Program-made: the position numbers and the translations under genes
The notes under the pieces: generated by a model
Seen by the model: only the letters and a program-made list of their open reading frames with translations
Database searches by the model: none
What the model was told of the DNA's origin: nothing
Shown: in pieces, positions 44,914 through 54,973 of the stretch
Layout: each line of letters opens with the position of its first letter
How positions within the stretch are numbered: position 1 is the stretch's first letter
NCBI GenBank assembly: GCA_963995505.1
Contig: OZ023182.1
Coordinates: forward strand, 19,547,619-19,611,618
DNA: 64,000 nt
Reading direction: 5' to 3'
Origin: Hypericum androsaemum
Taxonomy: Eukaryota > Streptophyta > Magnoliopsida > Malpighiales > Hypericaceae

Positions 44914-46518
44914 TGATGTACGCAAAATTGATAAGCAATTAAACGCACAAGCAAATAGTATAGTGGTAAGTAAGGTTCTTAGAACTGAGGGTTGAACACA
45001 AACTCAATGCAAATAATTATGTGAAGCGGAAAATTAAAAGATTGTAAAGATTGTAAAGATTGTAAAGTAAATAAAACTAGATCGAAAACGCAAATAAAAG
45101 ACGAGTTATAAATCAATGGAGATAAACGAGCACGATACCCTTATGGACTACCCATCTATGTCAAGACTATGATTTTTATGAAGTTCTAACTAGTACCCGG
45201 AGTGTTCTAATGCATCTCCCTGACGCTTCCGCTCATTAGGGTGACAAAACTAAGCTAGAGTAGTTCATGATTACTAATCAACGCTTCCGCTCATTAATTA
45301 GACCAAGAATTAAACTAAACTCAATTATGAAGTTAACTCCTATCGGGTTATCCCTTAGTATCAAGATTCCTCATTAATACCTTAAGACATGTCAATTGAC
45401 TCTTCCGTTGATTCTAATGTCTTCCGGTCCATTATTATCAACTAAAATCATAATCTAAGTGATCAAGTTAGATTAAGCATTAAGATCGTCAATTGACAAC
45501 TACTACGAAAGATAATCAAACCATAGCTAACATAGACGAGTAATCACATAATTAGGGCATCGCACTCACAAGAGAACTACTCGCTAAGCATGTTAACAAA
45601 GCACAATAGATTAACGAAGAACATGATAGCAATTAACATAAAGATAGAGATAGAGAAAGCTTAGTCGTGATGATCAAGCTTTGCCAATCCTCTCCCCGTG
45701 CTAACTGAAATCGCCCCTTTATTAAGCTCTAAAGGCTGTTCTCAATATTGCAGTAGTAATGTCCTCAAAAACGTCCCCCGTGAATTGTCTCCTAAGACTT
45801 ATATATAGCCACGAATCTAATACAAAATTAGGAAAACCTAGAGGAGGTTAATCTAAATTGGAAGTTTAACTAGCCAAATAATAATATAAATAATATACCT
45901 TAAGTCCTAAAGCCAAAACAGGAGGCTAAAAGTCGAATATTTCCTTCAGCGGATCCGAAATCATAACTAAATAAGAAGTCGGACTAAAGCTGCGTTGGGC
46001 GAACTAGCGATCGCTAGTTGAGTAGCGGCCGCCAGTTCGACCCCTTCGTAAATCTTTGTGCTTCCCGACTAGCGATCGCTAGTCAACTAGCGACGGGGAG
46101 CCCTTCCACTTTCACTGGCGGCCGCTAGTTCACTCCCCGTCGCTAGTTGGGCTACACAGCTTCATCGAATCTTCGTATTTTCCATTTTTGTCCCTCTTCC
46201 GCTCCGAATTTGGCTTCGACTATAAAAGACGAAATGTAGATCTTTCTTCAAGCTTTCCAACGGTATCTTATGCGTTATAATCCGATGCTCGAGTAGAAAG
46301 TTATGACTCTTTCAATATGATCTCTTGAAATCACCCCTCCAACGACCTTCATTGAGCCCCAATTTCCTACAAAATAGGACAATGGGTAGAAATCCATTCC
46401 CGAACATAAATATACTAAAATGATCATAAGACTTGACATGACATGATGAATATAACTCAAAACTTGACTAAACACACTCGAAACATACGACAGAACATGA
46501 GCGTTTACACACTCATCA
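44914..46518 (-). repeat. 5' LTR of element C
   Basis: Near-identical partner of 39101-40697, with one extra GTAAAGATT-type repeat unit near 45050. Same terminal TGATG/CATCA. Confidence 0.95.
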
Positions 46519-46925
46519 CCAACCTTACCAACTGCCAAAAAGATGGTCAGACCGGGTGGTTTGGTCAATTTTTTGACCCCGTATTTTCTGGTTCGAAAGG
46601 TTGAACTAAAAAATCAGGATTGGTCGGATATTTTGACCAAAGAAAAAGACAAAAAATCGACCAAACCCTAAGAAAAAGAGAAAAATTATGTTTGGTCGGA
46701 TAGTTTCTTTTTTTTATAGGATTTCAAAGTTATGGTGAGTCAAAAAAGAAAGAAAAAGTTGGGGTAGTGGGATAGGGATAATTAAAATATTAATAAAAAA
46801 TATTATATATATATTAATAAAGTATCGATCCGATCGATGGTCTAACCAATTTGACTGGTTGAAATACGACCTGGGGATCAGAGCGGGTCGCTCTCCGGGT
46901 CGTATTTGAAAATCTTGATTGTCTC

Positions 46926-47103
46926 TATTAAAAAAAGGTATAAAATTTTCAATTTAAAGAACACAAATCCCAAAATTTCTTTAGTGCGCTTCAGTGATTT
47001 TCCATTGTGTACAAGTTAAGGCCAACGGTCTTCGGATCTTAACAATAATCATTAGAGCAAAACACATTTTCATTTCTGTATCTTGTCATAATGTAAGATT
47101 CAT
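46926..47103. other. Short AT-rich interval
   Basis: No feature seen between MITE copy 3 and the next solo LTR. Confidence 0.5.
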
Positions 47104-49380
47104 ACTGTTGTTGGGATAAAAAAAAAGAGAGAATGTCGATCGATCTCGTGACGACCCAGATTGCTCGTCCCAAGGTCAGTCTAACGCTGAAAGTAATAAG
47201 GGTGGCCGAAGTCGAGACTAATAACTAAACTAACCTAAGATAAAAGCTTAAAAGCTTGATAGAGATTTTGTGTGTTGATTTGTGGATGTCCCTTTCGCCT
47301 TCTCCGATGCCCTGCTTATATAGAGACGTAAACCGCCTCAACCTCTTATTGACTCCTGGTCGAACTTGAAGACCTCAAGACTTATCTCTGCTGATGCTCA
47401 TCTTCATCCAACGCCCGACCCGGACCTCCAATGCTTATCCCCGCTTAAATCAGATCTCTTATCCTTGCCCAACTAGAATTTTTAATATTTATCCTTATCC
47501 TCCGAGAACCCGAGCATATCGAGAGTCCTTGAGCTCTTCATCCCCCCGAGAGTCCGTCTTGAGCTCGGTCTCCTCGTACCTTCTCCTTAGGGTCCACCTA
47601 TGTCGGATCTTTTATCTACTCCGCCAACACCGAACCCGGCGTCTGAGCCTCAATCTCGACGATCCAAGGCAAGACCTCTTACTTTGACCATCTGAGGTTG
47701 AACCTCTCCATCCCGACCATTCGAGGTCGGGATGCCTAATTCGACCATTTGATGTTAGAGCGCTTAATTCGACCATTCGGGATCGAATCCTTGTTTCGAC
47801 GGTTTCGGTTATGGCTCCTTTCCCCTTAATTAGACAATTTTGGAGGTAGTGGCCCCTCCTCCTTAATTCGACAATTTTGGGTCCTTAGTTCGACGATTTT
47901 GGGTCCTTAATTCGACCATTTGCTTGCCCAATTCAACCATTTGCAGTCAGGTGAGCGATGGTCACTTCAAACAAATTTTTGACCCCTTTCGGCTACGAAT
48001 CAGAAGAAGTTGTCAACTACAAAGTTGTAGATATACCTGTTAGCTTTCCAAAACAATTTGAATCACTTCAATCCGAAGTATGGGTCTCAAGATACGATAA
48101 TTTTGATGATCTGAACTCACCAATTTGACGATTTAAGCCATGTGAAGCTTAAATCGACCATTTGGCTTGCTTAATTCGACCATTTGGGCTTGTTCCTTTC
48201 TAATTCAACGATTTTGGCTTGCCTCTCTCATCATTCGACGATTTTGGGTTGCCTCTCTCATCATTCGACGATTTTGGCACCTTAATTCGACCATTTTCAA
48301 GCAGATGACCGATGGTCACTTCAAATGGATATTCGACCCCATTACGCTCCGAATTGAAAGAGGTCGTCAACTACAAAGTTGTAGCTCCATATCTTAGCTT
48401 TTCATAGCACTTTGAATCAATTAAATAGGAGGTCTGAGGCTCAAGATACGGCCATTATTCTAAAGCCTGTTGGATCCGATCGATGATCCTTGCCAGATCG
48501 TCGACTCAGATTTCAAATGAACTGTAGACCTCTTTTGATTCCGAATTAGCCAAAGTCATAAACTACAAAGTTGTAGGTCTATATCTTACGTTTCCGTAGC
48601 AACTTGAATTATCTTAATCAAAGGTCTCAATCACAAGATATAGCCGATTTACCACAGCCTAATGATCATAATTGTTCGAGTCGACGATTGGAACTCAGTC
48701 AGCTCCTGGGTCGACGTTTGGACCTCACTTGGTGTTCGGGTCGACGACTGGACCTCACTTGGCGTCCCATCCTTCACCTTCATCAAGTTGTCGATCCATC
48801 CTACACTTGCATCAAGTTGTCGACCTAACTTCACTTGCACCAAGTTGGGACCGACAATCCCACCACATAAGACCAATTTGGGATCGACAACCCCACTCAC
48901 ACAACAAGCCAAGGGGTCGATGATCCCAAGTTGAGGTTACGGCTACCTAGGTTGCTTTAACATGAGGGTACCCAAGGCTGAGGGTACCAAAGCTACCTTG
49001 AGCATACCCAGCCAAGGTAAGTTGACGTTCAAGTCAAGGTACCTCAATGATTATCTTAGTCGATATCGAGCAACAAATCTACGGCTACCTTTACTAAGCC
49101 GCTAATTTCATCGGGTCGATATCTTCATTAGGTTGCCACCTTCATCAGGTTATTACCTTCAATAGGTCACAACCTTCATCAAGCCGCTACCTTCATCAAG
49201 CCGTTACCTTCAACATGTTGCTACCTTCAGCAAGTCGAGATTGTTTTAATAAGTCGACCAATTGTATCCAAGTGAATGGTGAACTTCTTGAAACTAGTAG
49301 ATCATCTTGAGTAGTCGACTAAAATTTGACATAGTTTTACCTAGCCAACATTGAAGTATTTTTAGCGCTTCAACAACTGT
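47104..49380 (-). mobile_element. Solo LTR D, 2.27 kb
   Basis: 47109-49375 begins TGTTGGGATAAA and ends CGCTTCAACA, with 5-bp target duplications ACTGT at 47104-47108 and 49376-49380. Size and the recurring GTCAACTACAAAGTTGTAG phrase are typical of large plant gypsy LTRs. A TATA box CTATATAAGC lies on the minus strand at about 47323-47314, indicating minus orientation. No internal domain or second LTR is present, so it arose by LTR-LTR recombination. Confidence 0.85.
47951..48645. repeat. Threefold diverged repeat inside solo LTR D
   Basis: Three copies of a unit of about 140 bp, at about 47951-48098, 48301-48450 and 48510-48645, each with CAACTACAAAGTTGTAG, or ACTACAAAGTTGTAG, then TTAGCTTTCC-like, TTTGAATCA-like and CTCAAGATA sequence. 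TCGACGATTTTGG-type motifs are repeated between them. Confidence 0.8.
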
Positions 49381-49506
49381 TTAGTTTGAAAATTTTGTGG
49401 TTTAATCCTTGACAGATTACAAATTGGTCACCGGTCAAAAATTCCACTAATTTTTCTCTCTTTGCCCTAAAAGCCCACCCAGCCCCAGTAGCGGCTTCGA
49501 TAGCCC

Positions 49507-50257
49507 GAACTAGTAGGGATAGCACAAATATCCATACCCCGTGAGTCAGGTCCTATCTTTAACCTATAGATCTATGGTATGTTAATTTTAACTAGGTCTA
49601 AAATAAGGCATGGGTTCACTTTTAGAGGTGGGATTAAGGAGGGGTATGAATCCTATAAATACATATCATGACTTCACCGTTTTACCCTAATTTGGACCCT
49701 ACCCTAATTAGACCCATTTGTCTTTAATTTTTTACTTCTAACTTATAATAAAATTATCAAATATTATGTAGTATGCTTTAGTTATTGATGATATTGATTT
49801 TGAAATTCGAAATATGTATAATTCTAACTTTCTTTATTGATATACTAGATATTTCATGTTTAATCTACACATATCCATTATGTTTATGTATCTGAAATTT
49901 GAAAGAACGAACTTTCTACCATTTAACTTAGATTATAGAATTTTATGTTTTCATTGTTTCTTGATGTTTTCATTGAATGTTGATGTGTGACGTATAAATT
50001 TCTTGCATTTATGATTATTTGAATTAAATATAGTTAAAATTTTATGTTAAAAAGTACAAAAATATCTTGCATTTAATGCAAGGGTTGGATACTGCAGATT
50101 CTATAGAATCGGCGGACCCTTGAGGGTAAAAGTATGGATCTAATAATGAAAATTTTCAAAGGTCGAAGGTATGGTACTGGTCAAACTCTCCAAAATAGGG
50201 TATGAGTAGAGTTCTACCTATACCCTACCCTACCCATCGCCATCCCTAGCAAGAACT
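49507..50257. mobile_element. Probable MITE with TAGGGAT ends
   Basis: TAGGGATAGCAC near 49514 is matched in inverse by the right end (TAGGGATGGCGAT, about 50249-50237), followed on both sides by TACCCTAC/GTAGGGTA-rich subterminal sequence. Flanking GAACT at 49507-49511 and 50253-50257 may be a target duplication. The middle is AT-rich without coding potential. Boundaries are uncertain. Confidence 0.5.
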
Positions 50258-52800
50258 CGCTTGTTCCTAAATTGCTACAAATTAGTTTACGGCATGAAAA
50301 TTTACTTATGAATTATCTTAAAATTTTGGACTAGATATACAAAGATTTTGAATAATATCAGACCGAACTAATTTGTAGGTCATTGTTATTTGCATGAACT
50401 ATATATACCAAGCCAAACTCGTGCAAATTTCGATCTAATAAATTTAAACAAGGTGGATTTATTTATAAATTGTATTAATATCATCAATTAAATATAAACA
50501 TACTACTCAGATCTGGCACATGCGCAAACATATAATTAGGTTATGTATTTATATATATTCTATACATATTAGAGTTGTATACAAAAAGAAAAAAAACGTT
50601 GGAAGAATGGATAATGCAAGTATGACGTAGAAACAAGAGTCAAAAAGTCCATTACCATTGGAAGACTGACTAATTGACCCAATGCGGCGCCGTTTTAGGT
50701 CCACCCGTCTCCACTTAAGTGAGCACGTGCCACGAGTTTAACGATTCCAAAGACCAAGACGCCATCTTGTCATCCAAGACAATTTTCATTTGCCAACAAC
50801 AATCATTCATTCAATGAGGGTTCTAGAACTGCAAGGTCACCTAAAAAAAACTGCGAGGTCAAGATAATTAGAGATCCGATTTTTAAATAATATTTGATAA
50901 TATTCAATTTTGAATATTAAAAATTTGAAAAATTTGACGGGGACCTAAGCCAACAAAAGGATTTAAGTTTATGCTTTGTACATCCTTTTGAGTAATTAGT
51001 TGCATCATGAACATGTAAATATACATCCAGTACATAGCACCAAGCCTTATTTAACTAGTCTAGCTAGTGAACGCCAAGAATAGGTCTTGCTGACCTAATT
51101 CTGAAATTGATTCCAACTAAATAAGTCATTTTTTGTCCGTAAAATGATGGTATGAATGAAAAGTTTGTGATATATTCTTGCACTCTCAAATATCAGTCTG
51201 TCACAAATATTTCAGGTTACCTATATAATTGTCCCAGTTGATCAATAGACACTAAGATTAACTAGTAAAGAAATTGTATTAGCTTAATCAGATCTCGGAT
51301 TCAAGTAATTAGAAATACAGCAATGTTAAATATTTGTTGGGAGAGTTTTACCATCTTTCAAAAATTTTACGAAGCTCGAAGTTGAATTAGTAAGTTTAAT
51401 GGGCAAGTTGAACCAAATAGCCAACGAACAAGCCATAAATCGGCCTATACACCGGAGAATCCCCACGAGCAATCTCCAATATATCGCTCTAGCGACCATT
51501 TCCATTTCCAGGAGGGAAGAATATACTCTTTTTTTTTTGAGGAATGAAGAATAGACTGTTGGATGGCCTAAAATTATGGACTCCAGCAGTAATTTTGGCC
51601 CACATAGAGACTTTAAAAAAAAAACATTACATAGTCACCAATTGAGATAAATTTGTCCTATGTGCATTTTACCCTAAATTTTATTAGTTAAAATATATCA
51701 AAATATTAATTATTTTGGTAAACTGTATTTTTTCCTTAAAGTATGACACAATTAACACTTAAGTCCCTACTGTTTCGGGACACACACTTTTGTCCCTAAA
51801 ATATGACAAAATTCACATTCGGTCCCTACATTAAAAAAATATGTATTTACATCCCAGTAGTATGAAATACACCGACACTTACTTTATTTTTTTAACTGTC
51901 ATATTTTTTTGGTAAATTAATTAATTTTATATGTACTCCCAATATTTACAAAAGTAGTACAAAAACTTACGCTACTTGTAAATACATGATTAATCACCTA
52001 TGTACAAGATAATTAAATATGACTGCCATATGTTAGTAGAACATTAAATTGATGCAAAAAAAAAACTACGAGGCCCTCTATTAAAATGAATATACTTAGT
52101 CTAACGTAGTTAGAACTTATTTAAAAAAAAACCTAGTTGGACCATACTCTCTTACCTGATTTTTTTTCTGTCTCTAATTCTCTTCCCATTTCTCTCAAAA
52201 TTTTCCTCTTACAAGCTGATGTGGCAAATTACATTAGATTTTTTAACTACTAATAAAAATGACCATTAATTATACATCAATCTTAACCTTGATTAAAAAT
52301 GAATCATAGATTAATTTTTTAAGTTATAACTAGTGGCATAAGACTTTCTAATCTTTATTCATCAATTGCGAGGCTACCAAGGTGTTCATCAGAGTAAACT
52401 AACCCCATGAGGTCATCAAGTTACACCTCCAAAGAAGACAATATAGGAACATCCGGCACGACATAATCAAGATTTAACGAAAGAACGTGTTTGAAAAGGA
52501 CATCCACAATAACAATTTTCTTCTCTCCAATAATGCTAAACTTGAATCTCTCAATCTCGGACCAGAAGCTCTCCTAATGCCGTCCTCCTCTGTACAATCA
52601 CCAAATGCCGCCCTCCTCTGTACTTTCCCAAAAAAGTTTGCAACTTTATCTTTTTTTGGTAGGATCAAATTAATGTACGTTTAACAAGACAAAATTAATT
52701 AATTAAATTATATACATACTTCTCTAACGAAGTACGAAATTTAAGGATGAATTAGCCTCCAGTTACCCTAGTCACGAGGCTACAAAATCTCCCAAGTCCC
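50258..52800. other. AT-rich intergenic DNA
   Basis: Nothing coding is supported. Sequence at about 51740-51850 (AGTCCCTAC, TTGTCCCTAAAATATGACA, GGTCCCTAC) looks like worn transposon sequence without clear ends. Confidence 0.45.
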
Positions 52801-52810
52801 ATAACAACAT

Positions 52811-52875
52811 GACACGTGGCTGCCAATTAACGTTTCAAGCAACAAATTGGTGGCATCTAAACACTTTAAATAAAT
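52811..52875 (+). promoter_or_regulatory. ABRE and TATA box before the LEA relic
   Basis: ACACGTGGC at 52812-52820 is an ABA-response element core (ACGTGGC), and TTTAAATAAAT at about 52865-52875 is a TATA box 45-55 bp further on. Both suit an ABA/cold-induced KIN-type gene. Confidence 0.5.
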
Positions 52876-53004
52876 CCCAGCCAGTGGCACTAAAATCCCA
52901 CAAATATATTTTAGAACATTTCATATTCTGAAATTGTGAAATTCTATATTCGAAACATTGTGATTATGTTCGTTACACGAATTTTCTGGTTCTACCATTG
53001 ATAG

Positions 53005-53234
53005 GAAAAGGCCGGGAGCTTGATGGATAGGGCCGCGGATGCTGCCCAATCTGCCAAGGAGTCGGTCCAAAATGTATATATTCGTACTTATATACTTTTT
53101 TTCAATACAATAAAAAGTTTTAAAAACAAAAACTATAATATTTTGGTACAACTTTTTTGTAGTTTGGCCAGCAAATGCAAGAAAAGGCATAAGGGGCAGC
53201 CGATGCCGTGAAGAATGCACTGGGCCAGAAATGA
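53005..53234 (+). pseudogene. KIN/COR6.6-like LEA pseudogene
   Basis: Exon 53005-53073, after a TTGATAG acceptor and before GTATATAT, reads EKAGSLMDRAADAAQSAKESV plus QN, in two parts (EKAGSLMDRAADAAQ, SAKESVQN). Exon 53163-53234, after TTTTTTGTAG, reads FGQQMQEKA, stop, GAADAVKNALGQK. This is the small hydrophilic stress protein family whose members are about 65 residues (typical C-terminus QQMQAKAQGAADAVK). The TAA at 53190-53192 replaces the expected CAA (one C-to-T change). The first exon with the start codon is not found upstream. A single substitution plus the missing start make it a pseudogene. Confidence 0.75.
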
Positions 53235-53754
53235 GAGAAATGAATTTAAAAGCCCTAAAGCATATATCAGGGCTCCTCCAGTATTCTATTCTATCCAATT
53301 AGTTTGATTTTTTTGTGTGGGCATTTTGGGAATGCTCCTTTTTTATCTTTCGATTTGTATAAAGAAGAGAGCTCCTGCTCAGTTGATGTAGTTCATGTTT
53401 GATTCATAAAGTAAGAAAAAATTTGTTCCCTTTTTTTAGAAGGACTTTCGTTCCCTTTTTGGTACCTTGAATTTATGCAGAGCATTTACTTTGTATGGGC
53501 TTCTTTCAATAGTCGCCATCAACTACACATGCTTGCCAAAAGTACTTGCTCAGAAGATGGCGACGAGAGAATCGAAGACGAGCTTCTTCAGATATTTTTC
53601 TCTCCTTTTTCCAAACAAAAAAATGGAGCCTTCTCTCTAGTAATATCTAGATATTTTTCTCTTCAAGTGAAGCTTGTCTTCCCTTCCATCTCGCCGCCTC
53701 CCTCCTCCCTACCGCCTCCTTCCCAATACTTCAACCACACACCACTTTGACGAC
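53235..53754. other. Intergenic DNA downstream of the LEA relic
   Basis: No supported gene. The right part (53680-53754) is pyrimidine-rich and continues, after removal of the solo LTR, into 54686 onward. Confidence 0.4.
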
Positions 53755-54690
53755 CTCCCTGTTGGAAATATTAGTAGTTGATTATTTTTATCGTCATGCG
53801 ATTCTTAGATATAAGTCTAAGCAAATATCATATAACAAATATAATTGAACATTATTGAATAAATTAAGAATACTCACAATAACGGTTTGAGCAAACCGTA
53901 GAAATACCACCTCCTCGTAGTTTGTGTTCTGCGGTATTAGCCCTCCTCTTGACAATCACTTTTTCGGATTTAATCCTGGACGAGGCCATAGCAAGCCATG
54001 TGCCCTTAAACTCTTGTTACCCGCCTTATAGCTTCAGGCCTCCATGGGTAAGAGAGTTCCCAAGGTACAACGCCCAATCACGTGAACAATAGGAAGCACT
54101 ATTGAACACCTTTCGAACCTTTAGTGGTGTAGAATCCCGACACTATGCAAATGAGAATGCCTATGCTAAGGGGGAGAGAGGAGAGTAAAACTCTAAGTGA
54201 GTTTTTGGTGTGTTTCAAATGAGAGGAGGAGGTCCCCTTTTATAGGGAGGATTTGAGACCCCATTTAATTCTGGAATAATGGCAGTCATTAATCTCCCTA
54301 TTAACCATGGTCAATAAATGAGCAGTTACAGCCATTAACGCTCCCTATTAACCACGGTCAATAAATGAGCGGTTACCAGAGTCATAAATCTCGAACTCAT
54401 GACGACCGATAAAACTCACATCACTTTGAAGCCAATTTTCATTCACACTGAGAATTGATTTTTTTTTCGCAAATGTCATTCATCGTTACGAAACTTTCTC
54501 AACGTGTTTCGCATATATCATATGACACCCAAAACCAATTGGCGTGACCTGCATTAGCTCAAAGTTCCTAAGAAATTATATTTAATTAGAATTCTCTTTC
54601 TAATTATTCTCTTAGGCCCAAACCCAACATACACCTATATGTTGGGCCAACCTCCTAGATGGATTAAAAATCCAATTCTCCAACACTCCC
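53755..54690 (-). mobile_element. Solo LTR E, 926 bp
   Basis: 53760-54685 begins TGTTGGAAATATTAG and ends TTCTCCAACA, with perfect 5-bp target duplications CTCCC at 53755-53759 and 54686-54690. A minus-strand TATA box CTATAAAAGG (about 54247-54236) indicates orientation. The TGTTGG/CCAACA ends are common in copia LTRs. No internal sequence remains. Confidence 0.88.
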
Positions 54691-54973
54691 CGCTCACCAA
54701 CAGTCCTCGCCGCTCATCGATCTCGTGACTCGCCCACAACTTCGCCGACCTTTTTGCTCTCGACCTTTGCCGACCTCCTCTGCTCACGATCTCCCCGCTC
54801 ACAACCTCTGCTCACCTGTCGCCGACCTCCTCGCTCGTAACCTCCAAGATCGACGTCTTCTGCTCGTGACTCGCCGATAGTCCTTGCCGCTCTCAACCGC
54901 CGCGACCTCCACTCACCTGTCACTGACCTCCTCGCTCGTAATGTCCAAGACCGGCGTCCTCCTTGCTCGTAAC

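Larger units (their letters stand above)
39096..46523 (-). mobile_element. Young gag-protease-only gypsy-like LTR element C
   Basis: LTRs are 39101-40697 and 44914-46518, both bounded by TGATG...CATCA, with perfect 5-bp target duplications CCAAC at 39096-39100 and 46519-46523. By eye the LTRs differ by about eight substitutions plus a 10-bp repeat-unit indel in roughly 1.6 kb, so insertion is recent. The primer site just inside the 5' LTR reads TGGCGCCGTC on the minus strand (44910 downward), matching the 3' end of tRNA-Asp as in Athila-type elements. The only long frame is gag-protease (44799-42529); reverse transcriptase, RNase H and integrase are absent although the rest is intact. It is therefore non-autonomous, of the gag-only large type. 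Confidence 0.93.
39009..46925. mobile_element. hAT-like MITE copy 3, split by gypsy element C
   Basis: Left end CGGTGTTTTTTAAATACG from 39017; right end at 46917 reads, inverted, CAAGATTTTCAAATACG. Eight-bp direct repeats ATTGTCTC at 39009-39016 and 46918-46925 flank it. Without the nested retrotransposon it is 478 bp (84 + 394), like copy 2. The interior has the same CGACCGGTCGG motifs. Confidence 0.85.

Noticed and set aside
39101..46518. Repeated palindromes considered as a CRISPR-like or satellite array
   Set aside because: They are confined to LTR copies, not regularly spaced, and the context is a plant retrotransposon.
47394..48934. Several short frames in the solo LTR
   Set aside because: They lie across diverged repeats in an LTR bounded by target duplications and lack any domain.
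52921..53298. 125-residue minus-strand frame over the LEA relic
   Set aside because: No family likeness; the plus strand explains the sequence as two LEA exons with splice sites.
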